A stretch of 64,000 nucleotides of DNA from Pollenia angustigena (GCA_930367215.1 OV884060.1:208013253-208077252); one strand, 5' to 3'. Positions 12,691-23,760 are shown, numbered from the stretch's first letter. A program made the numbers and translations. Notes: generated by a model from the letters alone, not told the origin.

Positions 12691-13379
12691 TCTTCTCAGA
12701 CTTCAGTGCAGTAAACAAGGGCAAAAGAAGTATAGAGCGGAAGATGCTATAGCGTGTGTTAGGGCAATCATTATGGAAGAGTCAAGTTTGTATTTTAGCT
12801 CTGCAACATTTTTAAAAGTTTTAGAATACCTAAAATTTTATTTTGCTCACAAAATCTGCACACCTTGGTACTAACATTACCCATTATAAACTGATGTATT
12901 CAAAGATCACAGTTACCCGTAAATAGGCTAACAAGTAGCCTAAGTTCCCACTTCCCAAGCAAAAGTAGCCTGCCTGTCTTTCCACGGGACAGGGTAGCAA
13001 ATTTCTTGGACTGTCTCAAATTTAAACAGCTTAGAAGTCTATGAGTGAAGGATAAAACGTTCGGACCATGATTGTATCGTCCCCCTAACGTAATCGATAG
13101 GAACTCCGAAGAAAGGCTAAGGACCTATAAATGGATGGCGATCGGCCCTGTTTGCCAAGCAGTCAGCGCTTTCGTTGCCAGCATGGACCTCATGACCAAG
13201 TACCCAACACAAATTCAAATCATTGTGTTTCCCAAGGTTGCACAGAGATGTAAAACAGTCCATGACTAAACTAGTCTTCATCTTTAAAGAAAATAGTGTT
13301 CTAAGAGCACCTTGGCTATCTGATATTATAAAGAATCTCAAGTCCTTTGCCCTCCCGCTTTGACATTTTCCAACGCATA

Positions 13380-14017
13380 CACTGATAGAGAAATGCATCA
13401 TCATATTGATAATGTCCTAACATCAGAATTGGCATCAATGATGCAAAAAGTAACATCAATCCAATGACTAACGTCTTCGTACAATTTTGTCATTTTTTAC
13501 ATGTCATTTATTTTATGACTATAGTGACATCAATTTGCTGCCACATTTTGTATATTATTAACATTATTTTCATGATTTTAATGTATTATAAGAAGTAAAA
13601 ATTCCTATATTTTTTTATTTTTAATTGTTTAGTGGAATACATCAAATTTTTAAAGGTGTCTTATTATTGAGAGTTCTGCTGTAAACAAAGGTCGTAATTC
13701 AACAAACGTGAAACAAACATATGTAACGGGTAAGTAAATAATAATATTCTCTCACTTTGACTTAAGTCAATTCCAATGACTTTGGCTTAATGACAAACTG
13801 TCATTAAATTGATGCTAATGTGTCCTTTCTTCGATGTTACTGCGTCATCGTACTGAGCACATGTCCGTCATTTCTGTGATGCTGTCATCCGATTGATGTC
13901 ATAATTTCATTTTGACCCTGATGACACTTTGACCAAGTGATGGGGTCAAAAACGAAGACACTTGTCATAGTACTGATGTCAAAATACATCAGCGTTATGA
14001 CGCATTTTCTATCAGTG
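13380..14017. mobile_element. 638-bp TA-flanked MITE in the LINE
   Basis: Ends CACTGATAGARAAATGC-like and complement, flanked by TA. Removing it and one TA restores the LINE frame (YAIL to CVGKCQSG). Internal ATGACATCAGT/ACTGATGTCAT motifs occur throughout. Probably Tc1/mariner-mobilised; no transposase. Confidence 0.88.
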
Positions 14018-14239
14018 TATGAGGATAGCGTAGATTTCTGCTTGCTTGAAAGATCGTAGGCTGTTTGTCCATAGGCCCTTTGGAAATTAGGGACCATAAT
14101 GTCCGCCCCAGCATCACCATTCGTCTGTTTCAAACCGTCGGCAGATCAGATCTGGTCCGCACGCACCTGCCACCAGGATTGGTGCGTCCATTGGTCCCTA
14201 TCAGGTATATGGACATTAAAATTCCTATCCAATTCCAGA

Positions 14240-14515
14240 TATGATCTCCAACCAATATAAAAGGACCATTACCAAGAATATTGAGGATGCGCATGTGACC
14301 TACAAAGTAACCTCTATCACTCTTAAATCTCGATCGCCAAAATGGCTTAAAACCACAAAATTTAAAAATGTTAGCGATGAATTACATTTTTTAGCATTGC
14401 CAAATTTAGCATATTGTGCTTTACAGTATTGCACTCGTAGCCAAATATCGCTAAATCAACTTTATAGATTTTAGCGATAGAGATTTAGCTTTAGCGAATT
14501 ACAAAATATGACCAC
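14240..14515. mobile_element. foldback MITE, degenerate copy
   Basis: Shares TTAGCGATAGAGATTTAGCT, AAATCTCGATCGCY and TTTAGCATT/GCATTGC with 4634-4865. Inserted in the LINE fragment. Outer ends eroded. Confidence 0.65.
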
Positions 14516-14673
14516 TGTTCGGTTTTAGTCCACCACGCCAGGGCGGCATAGGTCAAGATTGGTCTAATTATTGTACATTTTTTACCCGTATTATATTCTA
14601 TAGCCCCTGATTGTACGCCTCAAAGTTCTGTCCTTTGTTCACTGCCAAATTTACGAAATAGATCAACTCCGCC

Positions 14674-15006
14674 ATGATTTATGATAAACCCCATCAAACC
14701 ATAGCTTTAGCAAGCTTTTTTGCATGTGAAAAAAATTATTGCCTCTTTTGTAAACACAAACATCTCAATAACCTTAAAATTCTTTTAAAATCACCAGTCG
14801 ATATAATTTATTCGCATAGTCATCCATCTGAAATTAAGCTTCATTTAAATAATTCTTATAAGATCAATATCGGTTTCAAACAAAGTCATAATTTAGAAAC
14901 TTTGATCGAAATCACTGCGCGACTAATACGTTCAAAACTTATAAAGCCAGCAGAATTAGACGATATCTTTACTATTAAACAAATTAATCAGGCTTTTTTT
15001 TCTTAA
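14674..15006 (+). CDS. unrecognised 110-aa ORF with protein-like composition
   Basis: ATG to TAA, 110 residues, not low complexity: a Cys-containing start (FFACEKNYCLFCKHKH), SPVDIIYSHSHPSEIKLHLN in the middle and a helical charged end (LIEITARLIRSKLI, PAELDDIFTIKQINQAF). I recognise no family. It lies next to the LINE fragment but on the opposite strand, and nothing in the LINE frame explains it. The style recalls a small bacterial protein, which is only an impression. No splice or promoter evidence. It may equally be a fragment of an unknown transposon or chance. Confidence 0.3.
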   Translation: MIYDKPHQTIALASFFACEKNYCLFCKHKHLNNLKILLKSPVDIIYSHSHPSEIKLHLNNSYKINIGFKQSHNLETLIEITARLIRSKLIKPAELDDIFTIKQINQAFFS

Positions 15007-15009
15007 TCA

Positions 15010-15394
15010 AAACCTTTTGTTTTTCATAACATAAGCGTTTTTCGTGTAGTCATTAATTAAATGATCACAACCATATTGATTTGTTTTCAAAATGGTATCT
15101 GGTCTGACAAAATAAGAAAGCCTACAGTGACTAAGAAAGAGGAAAAAGAACAAAAGAACCATAATTAATTACCTAAAATACAGAAACAAAAAAAAACGAA
15201 AAAAAAACAAGCGTTACTAGCCAAGACTGTCATATAAAAAAAGAAAAAGAAAATTTAAGCATCTAATGAGATTTTAGTGTTACGATATCTACTAAGACAG
15301 GTAGAAGTTCTATATTCGGCTTTGTCGAATCTTACATACCCTTCACTATGGTGCGAAAAAAACAAAGTTATATAAATAAATACTTACATAGATA
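15010..15394. other. unassigned; contains start of a family-B-like repeat
   Basis: From about 15290 the sequence ATATTCGGCTTTGTCGAAT and ATACCCTTCACTATGGTGCG matches the family B start. The left part is unique. Confidence 0.45.
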
Positions 15395-16334
15395 ACGGGT
15401 GATTTTTTAAGAGCTTTAGAAAAGTTTTTTTAAAAAAAAAAAACACATAAAATTCAGAAAAAGGCATGGAATCTTTATTTGAATCGATAGTACGGTCCAT
15501 ATAATTTAATGTTTGAAGATTAATTGATGCAAATGTTGACCGTGACTGCGCCTCAAATGGTCCATCCGCTTAGTCCAATTTTGGCATACTCTTTCCAACA
15601 TTTCGTCCGGTATCTCATGAATAAATGCTTCAATGTTGTCTTCCAATGCGTCAATTGAAGCGGGCATGTGTGTATAGACATGAGCTTTAACATAGCCCCA
15701 CAAAAAATTGTCTAAAAGCGTTAAATCGCATGATCTAGACGGCCAATTGACCGGTCCCGAACGTGAAATATATGTTTACCGAACTCGACTCTCAATAAGT
15801 CCATTGTTAAGCGTGCTGTGTGGCATGTGGCACCGTCTTGTTAACATCACATGTCATGCAAGTCAAGCTCTGGCATTTTGGGCAAAAAGAAGTTGGATAT
15901 CAATTCACGTTGTTGAGTAACAGAGGCCCAATTGCTGCGAACGGTGACGAATCGATAATTGATGGGCATCATTAACACTGGCCGATACAGCTGCGATATT
16001 TTCTTCACTTCGCACTCTACGTAAGCGCGTGGGTGGTTTAATGTCCAACAATGTAAATTTGGGGCGAAAGTTAGTCACAATAGCCCGAATAACCGCTTCA
16101 GTGGGTCGATTAAACTGACCATAAAATGGAAGAAGCGCGCGATGAACTTTCTTAACAGAGCACGAATTTTGATAATAAAATTCAACAATTTGCAAGCGTT
16201 GATCGTTTGTAAGACGATTCATGGTTAAATTATAGACCAAACTGAAGATGTTTGACAGTGAAACAAAACACGAAACGTGCGTCAGCTGTTTAAACCAGTG
16301 TTGCCAAAAAGATAATAGCTAACAAATCACCCGA
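15395..16334 (-). mobile_element. mariner-type element, internally deleted
   Basis: 940 bp flanked by TA. Ends WCGGGTGATTTKTTA and complement. It lies within a decayed family-B-like repeat (ATATTCGGCTTTGTCGAAT at 15314). Carries a transposase relic on the minus strand. Confidence 0.88.
15506..16222 (-). pseudogene. mariner-type transposase, deletion derivative
   Basis: Minus-strand relic. The N-terminus from the second ATG (MNRLTNDQRLQIVEFYYQN) gives a helix-turn-helix, FYGQFNRPTEAVIRAIV and the linker RSEENIAAVSASV, up to LGLCYSTT. A deletion removes the middle, including the first catalytic Asp. The sequence resumes at ELDLHDM with stops and frameshifts (QDGATCHTA seen only by changing frame). 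The C-terminus is open again: LWGYVKAHVYTHMPASIDAL to the stop at 15506. Non-functional. Confidence 0.85.
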
Positions 16335-16754
16335 TATATGAATATATCGTCACCTGAAACGCAAACGGCCCTAACTTAGCAAAATAAGAAATAAACATTT
16401 TTTGATGCTGTTGTATTGCATCAAAACAAATGTTCACAAAAAACTTTGGAATCCTTCGACCAAATTTGTGATTTTATTAGCAAAAAACAAAAGTTCCAAT
16501 CTACAAAAGATTATATGATAAACGCTAAAAGGCTTTACTAACAGTTTGCATAATATGCAACATTGTCAGCTGGCAAAATAACTGGTAGGTTTTACAAGAA
16601 AAATGGAAGAAAAATATATTATAAACTGTTTAAGGCAATTTATTAATTTAACATTTTAAATGGTTTTAGCTTCTCCTGTAAAATTTTCAAAATGTTAAAT
16701 AGGGTCTTTTGCGTTTTAGGTGACAATATGTATATTCATATGAATATATATGCA

Positions 16755-17450
16755 CTAGTTTAATCCGGTGCGCTTTGCTATCCCACTTTTAATCTCCAGA
16801 TATACAAATATTCATTTTTCGTGGCACGTCCACTTCTTCATTTTTCCCAGATGTCATGCATTGACAGCGAAGCAATTTGTACTAAATTTAAAACCTTTTA
16901 TTGCTACGATTCTCCAGATATACAGACATCTATTATTTATTTTCATTGAAAGTGCCGCTCCTACTTTTCCAATCCCGCGCATTTTTGGGTTGTGTGTTGA
17001 TAACCATTATTTAGATACAAATTAATTAATATTGCGCCACGCAATCCGCCTACATTTTATTCGATGTTGTGAATTTATTACCAAGCTAGGGGCAAATTAT
17101 AGCAGTCGTGATCGAATTCTTTTTCGATTCGAAAGTAATTTGTTTTTTTTTTCAGTCAATACTGAACGAATCGTAGTTATTTTTTCAAGGTTGTGAAAAC
17201 TCAAATAAATGCTTTAATGTCCAACATAATTACGATCCGTTCAGTTTGGCGAAAAAGAATTAGAAATAAAATCGAAATCGAATCGAAAAAGTATTCAATC
17301 ACGACTGCCATAATTTGCCCCCTGATTGTACCTAATTTGGAAACTTTGGATCTAGCCGTTGTCCGGATATACAAAAATCTATAATGTCTTTGTATGAGAT
17401 GTTCACGCGCAGTTCTCCGAACCCGCCCAGTTTTTTAGAGAGGTTGTATC
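16755..17450 (+). repeat. decayed interspersed repeat with CTAGTTTAATCCGG start
   Basis: Its start matches CTAGCTTAACCCGG at 5833. The interior shares phrases with family B (TCTCCAGATATACA, TGTACCTAATTTGGAAACTT, GTCTTTGTATG). It is split by the foldback 17089-17322. Confidence 0.55.
17089..17322. mobile_element. foldback MITE
   Basis: Ends GGGGCAAATTATNGCAGTCG and complement; arms continue TGAT, GAAT and TTTTTCGATTCGA. About 234 bp, no ORF. Confidence 0.8.
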
Positions 17451-18476
17451 GGGTTTTTCAACAAGAACTTTGTTTTCTAAAACAAAATAAAATTTAGATG
17501 AAGATGGTTAAAATTTTTATTGTATTGCGAAGAGAAAAATTCGGCAATTATGAATGAGGGTCAAAATTTAGTTGTTAACATCTTGTGATAGCGTGATCCA
17601 TTGACCGTTGTCGCTAGGGTTCCCAACTTTTGTTGTTGCAATTAAAGAACATTGATTATTAAAGGTTAAGAAAAAAAAGTACCCAGTATGAATATAAAGT
17701 AGTACTATTAATTTCTTTTTATTGGTTTATTTAAAAACGTTTTTTACTGTTTTTCGCGAGTTTTATCAAACAATTACACAGTGCTAGAATTTGACATTTA
17801 TTTTCTTGAGAGAAGCCGGGCAACTGGCGCTTTAATCCAATACCGGTTCAAAAACGGTTCAGTTCATTGAAATAACTAAAGAAAAAACGAAAATCCGCAA
17901 TACAATTTCCTTTAAATGTTAAATTTTTTTCTAACTTGCGCAGTCGTTTTAGAAACATAATTTTTTTTTGGCAACAAAAATAATTTTTTGCAACATTTCG
18001 AAATTTTTGTTTGTTAAAAATTTATAAAAAATTCCAGACATATAAAAAACAAAGCTTCAAACAAAACAAGCTATAAATGATTTAAATCTGTTAACAACTT
18101 TTTAATTTTCAAATTTCATAAAACGCAATATTTGTATGGGAACGCCCTTAAGAAGTGGTCTCCAGAAATTGTTAAGGCCACTCCTTGGCTGTTATGGTAC
18201 GTTTTCTTCAATATATTTCTAGTCTGTATTCATTATTTTGTATGGGAGCCCCCTTAAGGAATGGCAGGCAGTAATTTGAAAGAATTTTGCACTCGTGTTT
18301 TAAAAATAGGCAGCTATTCTACTCAAACAAAACAAACAAGTGAAATAGTGCTGTCCGATTTTTTTTTTTTCCTAAAATCGTCCTGCCAATATAAAAAAAA
18401 CATCAACAAATGGCCCTGACTAATATTAATTAGTTGTTCTTTAGTTTTTCTTAAAAAAAAACTTGTACAATAAGTA
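17450..18476. other. unassigned AT-rich DNA
   Basis: CCCTTAAGNAATGG/AGTGG and TATGGGANCNCCCTTAAG recur at about 18138 and 18241, a weak repeat. No gene. Confidence 0.4.
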
Positions 18477-18577
18477 AAGGGTGGTTAAATTTCAAGGGCC
18501 GATGTTGATTTTGAATAAAACACAAACTATTTAGGAAATTATTGTAATTTTTTTTTATTATGATATATTGGTATTAC

Positions 18578-19530
18578 TCAATTATGTATGGAACAAAATA
18601 TCGGCCAAATGGGCGCCGCGACCACGGCGGCACACCTCCATCCGATGGTCCAAATTTTCGATGACCCTGAGGCATAATGGAGCTCTTGAATTGTTGCTGG
18701 CTTATCGACGTACACCTTTTCTTTCAAATAACCCCAAAGAAAAAAGTCCAACGGTGTCAAATCACATGATTTTGGCGGCCAATTGACATCGCCATTACGT
18801 GAGATAACACGGCCATTGAATTTGTTGCGCAAAAGAGCCATTGTTTCGTTAGCTGTGTGGCAAGTGGCACCGTCCTGTTGAAACCACATATCGTCCACAT
18901 CCATATCTTCCAATTCGGGCCATAAAAAGTTCGTTATCATCTCACGATAGCGAACACCATTCACAGTAATTGTTGCTGGCTTATCGACGTACACCTTTTC
19001 TTTCAAATAACCCCAAAGAAAAAAGTCCAACGGTGTCAAATCACATGATCTTGGCGGCCAATTGACATCGCCATTACGTGAGATAACACGGCCATTGAAT
19101 TTGTTGCGCAAAAGAGCCATTGTTTCGTTAGCTGTGTGGCAAGTGGCACCGTCCTGTTGAAACCACATATCGTCCACATCCATATCTTCCAATTCGGGCC
19201 ATAAAAAGTTCGTTATCATCTCACGATAGCGAACACCATTCACAGTAACTGCCTGACCGTCCTCATTTTGGAAAAAATACGGCCCGATGATGCCGCCAGC
19301 CCATAAACCGCACCAAACAGTCACTCTTTGTGGGTGCATTGGTTTTTCGACAATCACTCTTGGATTCTCATTCGCCCAAATGCGGCAATTCTGTTTATTG
19401 ACGAATCCACTGACCGATCAAATTGACCAAAAAAATCACGAAGTGCACGATATGCATTTTGATTTGAACGCCCATTTTCATAATAAGTCTGGATAACTTT
19501 AACACGTTGTTGGATTGTGTATCTCTCCAT
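18578..19530 (-). pseudogene. mariner-type transposase, deleted and duplicated
   Basis: Start ATG near 19530 (MERYTIQQRVKVIQTYYENG). After FFGQFDRS the sequence jumps by deletion into VNKQNCRIWANENPRV in another frame, losing the second helix-turn-helix and the first catalytic Asp. The catalytic core then continues: VTVWCGLWAGGIIGPYFF, FWPE-like LWPELEDMDVDD, MWFQQDGATCHTANE with the second Asp, and CDLTPLDFFLWGY with the third. A 279-bp block (18690-18968 and 18969-19247) is repeated in tandem and in frame, so the second and third Asp motifs occur twice. DDE_3 endonuclease family; inactive. Confidence 0.88.
18690..19247 (-). repeat. in-frame 279-bp tandem duplication inside the transposase
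   Basis: Two consecutive 279-bp copies differ by very few bases (for example GATTTTGG versus GATCTTGG). 279 is a multiple of three and no stop is introduced. Confidence 0.9.
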
Positions 19531-19809
19531 GGTTCAAATTGAATAAGTCTGAAATAGAGAAATGTCAAATAAAATTCGGAAAAAAACTTGGCGTTTAGAT
19601 GTGGTTCACATTCAACATCGGCCCTTACAATTTAACCACCCCTTATTATAATTTTATGATTAATAAAATCCTGACTAATATAACCTGAAACTATTTTAAA
19701 TTCTAGATAATCTAATCATGCGAAATAAAGTATTTTCGCGTACTTTATTATTCTCATAAAGTAAAGAGTACAATTACTCGAAATAACGTACAATACTTTA
19801 TTATAAAGT

Positions 19810-20125
19810 ACGGTTGGCAAGCCTAGTTGTCGCATTTCCAGCCTCATCTTCGAAAAAAAAACGACCCAATCAAGCCTCCAGAACACATTGCGCACCATAC
19901 AGTGACAGGTTGAGCATGCAAAGGCTTTTCAATCGCTCTAGGATTTTCAGAAACCCAAATGCCGCAATTTTGCTTGTTGACATACACTGAAAAGTGTAAA
20001 TGGGCTTTGTCTGATAAATTGTCCTAAAATATCACAAATTTTACGAAATGTAACTTTAATAGAACCACCATTTTCATAGTGGATTTTAATTATTTTAATG
20101 CGATTTTCGAGCAAAATTAAATTCA
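19810..20125 (-). pseudogene. mariner-type transposase fragment, middle deleted
   Basis: Minus strand. The N-terminal helix-turn-helix part reads NRIKIIKIHYENGGSIKVTF and ICDILGQF. It jumps to GIWVSENPRAIEKPLHAQ, VTVWCAMCSGGLIGSFFFED, then ends. It lacks catalytic motifs. TIRs not identified. Confidence 0.75.
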
Positions 20126-20462
20126 TTTTAACAATTGCCAATTCATCTACTACGAAAACGTCAGAAAACTAAATGTCAAAACTATCATGTTGTTGGTGTT
20201 GCCACAATTAAAAACAAATTCCTTGTTGAAAACCCCTTTATATTGATAACCAAGATGATTGTAACCAAGTTAGAAGCTTTAGTTAACCCAGCTATGTGTA
20301 CCAAATTTGGAAAATTGTTTAGATATAAATAATACTTTTTCTAAAATGTCTTTGTATGGAAAGTGCCATGCCTACTTCTCCTCCAATCCTTATTTTAAAA
20401 CTTTGGCCCTCGCTGTTCGCCAGATATATGGAAAAAACAACAATTGATTAAGGGATTAGAGG

Positions 20463-21391
20463 GGTGGGGTGCTTTAAAACCATGGGAGATAAGGCCATGA
20501 TGGCTTTATTGCTCAATTGAATGGGAGATAAAGCCATAATGGCCTTATTGCCCAATCATTGAGAGATAATGTCATATTTAAAATTTTGCGAAATGAGAGA
20601 TATAGCCATATTTTTTTCGCAAATGAGAGATAAAGCCATTTTTTTCAGAATATTATCACGCATAGTGTGAACGTTCTGTAAAAGGAAAAATCCTTAGTTA
20701 TCATTGAAAAACACTTTTTTTATTCTTGTGACGCACGCAGGAAAACTTTATTCAGCGAAGCCACCTGCCGTGTCCTACTGGAGGAAAAACCCCCTAAGCG
20801 CGGCCGCAGGCCGCCACGCAGAAAAACTTTAGTATGCGAAGCCAGATTTCAATACTTGACTTTAGTGTTTCCGGAAGTGAAAACTATTAAACAATGTAAA
20901 ATGCAAAAGTTCTTCAAAACTGAAATGAGAGATAAAGCCATTTTCTAATATCGCTAATGTGAGCTAAGGCCATGATGGCTTTATCTCCCATTCAAATGAA
21001 CAAAAAAAATAAAAGATAAAAGTCGATGGCTGCGAGTGTAAGACGGCAAATCCATCTGAGGAGATCGAGTGGTTGCGATCGAAACATATCATGGTAACCT
21101 GCCGGCCAGGGTTCGAGCCCGAACCACGTCAAGAATGAAAGATTATCAATAACAATTTTAATTAATTTTCATGTTGTAAAATTCCTTTCTTCACAAAAAT
21201 AATTTAATAAAAATTAAATTTCATGAACTTAAGCCTAATTAAAAATATTAAAATTTTGGATTAAAAACCATAAATAGTTCAACAAAATAACCACAATACT
21301 AATTATTGAAAAATAAAAGACTTTATCTCCCTTTCGAATGAGAGATAAAGCCATCATGGCCTTACCTCCCATGGTTTTAAAGCACCCCACC
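20463..21391. mobile_element. MULE-like (Mutator) non-autonomous element, 9-bp TSD
   Basis: Ends GGTGGGGTGCTTTAAAACCA and complement, nearly identical for about 45 bp, flanked by the exact 9-bp repeat GATTAGAGG (20454-20462, 21392-21400). Long TIRs with a 9-bp duplication are the Mutator hallmark. Many GAGATAAAGCCAT units fill both arms. GC-rich repeated segments lie at 20735-20860. A SINE-like repeat is inserted at 21017-21308. No transposase. Confidence 0.9.
21017..21308 (+). repeat. tRNA-like SINE, 292 bp, 12-bp TSD
   Basis: Starts with a tRNA-like head (GATGGCTGCGAGTGTAAGAC as A-box-like, GGTTCGAGCCC at 21110-21120 as B box), followed by a body of about 190 bp ending CCACAATACTAATTATTG. 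AAAAATAAAAGA is repeated exactly at both borders (21005-21016, 21309-21320). The A-to-B spacing of about 80 bp is longer than in a tRNA, so the head is at most tRNA-derived. Related copies: 29324, 30017, 46715 and 51424. Confidence 0.75.
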
Positions 21392-21679
21392 GATTAGAGG
21401 CAGTTTTATGAGCATATCTCAATTATTTATGGCCCGATTAGGCTTAATCTAAATAGCAAGCCTTAGCGGAGTATATGTGACAAAAATATATGACAAACTA
21501 GTCCCAAGCATTTCTGGGGTCATCGGAAACCCCATTTCATTTTCCAAACCGACAGACGGACTTCGTTAAATCAACTTCGCTACTCAAAAAGATCCAGAAT
21601 ACAAATACTCTTTAGGGTCTTACATCAATATTGTGGAAATTACAAACGGAATGAAAAATTGAACTATACCATTTCCACC

Positions 21680-22490
21680 TTTGGTGAAGGAAAGAAAAAG
21701 AACACTCAAGAAAATGACGATAATTTAATATTGATTAGTTAATATTGTGATGAAAAAAACTACTTAAACAAAATTTTCAATATTATTGTTATCTCATCAT
21801 CTCTTATTATCAGTTTTTTCCTTCTTCTTCTCATACATGAAATACCAACATTAAAAAACGTTTATTAACAGATTGTAAACCAATAAAAAAATTAAAAAAA
21901 CAGTTTTTTTTTATTGAGGAATAAAACAAAATATTGTAATTATCTCAGTTGCTACCTTCATTAAGAATTGGCAGCATGTGATTGAAATTAAAGAAAAATA
22001 TATTGCCACTCATTCCCATTTCATTTAATTTGTTGTTCCAAGTTAAAAAGTTTTAATTTTGGTTTTCGAAATGAATTTTGTTGTTTGACTTGCTGTTAAA
22101 TAATCATAATATGGAAATGATAATTTATAACAATTACCAGTCATGTCTTGAAATTTATTGGTTTTGAAAGCGCATCAAAAACTCACCGCAACTGTCATCA
22201 CTTGACTTTGTGCAACTTTTGCATCACTTGGCTGTTGTTAATTTTATTGATGGATTTTGTTCATCGTTTTGTACTTTCTGTCATGTAATTTGTAAAATTT
22301 GTTGTTGTTGTTGTTGTTCAAATTGTAAAATATACTTAAAAGAAGTAGGCATGTTAAATTTTAACCTGTAATTTAAATCAGTCCTTTTAAAGTATTAATT
22401 CTAAGCAAATTTCGACGTCGATTTTGTAATTTTTTAAATTTTATTAAATATTCAATAAAAATGTTATGCATGAGTGATAAACCCTTTTGA
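21680..22490. other. unassigned unique DNA
   Basis: AT-rich with a GTT microsatellite at 22300-22318. No ORF or repeat copy. Confidence 0.4.
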
Positions 22491-22499
22491 TCATTAGGT

Positions 22500-23760
22500 T
22501 TTTTATATAGTAACGGCGGGTGAGGTTAGAATCCTTGAGCAGCTATCAAGAAGACAGCTCACTTGGGTACTTCAGTAGTCCCTTTGTTGTACCCAGCGCC
22601 AATGCCCATCGTACATAGAAATTACTCAATAGCCGTCACTGCAGACCTCAACCAATTTGTCTTCCTAATAAAGAGAGAAAGCAGCCTTTGTTGTGTCTTA
22701 GGTTCATAGATCATCGAAACAGGCAAACACAGGTTTTCCCAGGTATCTCTGCCTAATGTTCCGAATTCCAGGAGATTGGCAAAGAAAGTAAGGCATAGTT
22801 TCCTCTTCCTCCCTGTGATGACAACTTCTGCAATATTCATTGAATTCCAGACCGACTCTCCTCGCATGAGTCCCCACCGGTCAGTGCCCAGTTGTCACTA
22901 AGACCTCTGTTCCATTCTGCTCCCTATTAAGCCTAAGTATTGAGCTAATTTTTCGTTCATCACAGTCAGGCCACAATGCCCTGGATACGAAACAGGTGGA
23001 TTCGCGGGTCCATCCCAACTGGGCATTTCAATAAGACTCGCGCTTGATCAATGAATTACAGTGAGCCATTGGAAAACCAATGAATTGATTAATGAATGTG
23101 TGATCCAGGCGATCACCTCATTTGGTAAGCTCGTCTGCTATGGAATTACCTCGGCAGTCCACATGCCCTTGTACCCACATTAGCGTTAAGTTCGAAAGCT
23201 TCGCAATCTCATTTAAACACATCCATACTCTGCAGTTAACCTAGATGTCGTATAGACACCCGACAAGGATGCAATGGCAGCCTTGCTCTCAGTAAATATA
23301 AATACATATTTATATCCATGTACATGTTATAATACCTTGGCCTCCCGCCTTATAGCAGTGATTTCCATCTGCAGGACACTACAGTCATCCGGCAGACGAA
23401 AGGGAATATTTTTGTATCCAGTTCACCTATTAAGAAAGCCCCGCCAACTCTACTTCCTTTCCACGATACGTCTGCATAGATCCTTAATAGGCAGAACATT
23501 TCCGTATACAGTATGTGCTGCGTACCTCGCAACGAAGGAAGGCTTCGTGGTGCAGTAGTCCACACCGCCAAGGACAATCTAGTGATTGAGTATCCTTTTG
23601 AACCCTTTCAACAATCGTGTTTGGATGATAAAAATCGGATATAAAGAAAAATTTTATGATTTCAGTTTTCATTAAATGGCAATAATTTCGGTGCCTTAAA
23701 AAAAGTCACTTTTCCAGTAGATTTATTTTAATACTTTAGAAGAAACTCCTATTCCTTTCG
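22500..23760 (-). pseudogene. LINE RNase H and C-terminal zinc-knuckle fragment, copy A
   Basis: Minus-strand 3' part of an I/LOA-like LINE, frameshifted several times. RNase H motifs in order: IYADVSWKGSRVGG (first Asp), SVLQMEITAIR (Glu), FTESKAAIASL (Asp replaced by Glu), WVQGHVDCRGNSIADELTK (His and last Asp). A Cys/His segment follows: CRSCHHREEEETMPYFLC, then GIRNIRQRYLGKPVF. Copy B on the opposite strand is at 30640-32805. Not functional. Confidence 0.82.

Larger units (their letters stand above)
12700..14640 (-). pseudogene. LINE RT-thumb, RNase H and zinc-knuckle fragment, copy C
   Basis: Minus-strand I/LOA-like LINE remains. PILTYAALAWWTKTE (after the RT domain) is near 14530. Next come a degenerate TDGSK-like start and GDAGADIMVP, then IFQA and AEIYAIL (catalytic Glu) near 14030. 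FIISDSQGALRT, WVLGHEVHAGNESADCLAN (His, Asp) and HPFIGP reach 13117. Lower down LRQSKKFATLSRGKTGRL, LLVSLFTGNCDL and KVCRFCEQN appear in shifting frames. Interrupted at 13380-14017 and about 14240-14515 by MITEs. Confidence 0.8.
18477..19643 (-). mobile_element. mariner-type element with internal duplication
   Basis: 1167 bp flanked by TA. Ends RAGGGTGGTTAAATT and complement, continuing AAGGGCCGATGTTGA. Contains a deleted and partly duplicated transposase (next entry). Confidence 0.9.
20225..21675 (+). repeat. long interspersed repeat family B, split by a MULE
   Basis: Two blocks (20225-20462 and 21392-21675) are collinear with 9757-10345. Shared pieces include CATATCTCARTYATTTATG, TCTGGGGTCWTCGGAAA, GACGGACWTCGTTAAATCAA and ATCAATATTG. 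No coding capacity. Confidence 0.7.

Noticed and set aside
13072..13269. 65-aa plus-strand ORF
   Set aside because: Antisense to the LINE RNase H frame.
21027..21120. Functional tRNA gene
   Set aside because: A-to-B spacing is too long and the segment is repeated with flanking 12-bp duplication, so it is a SINE head.
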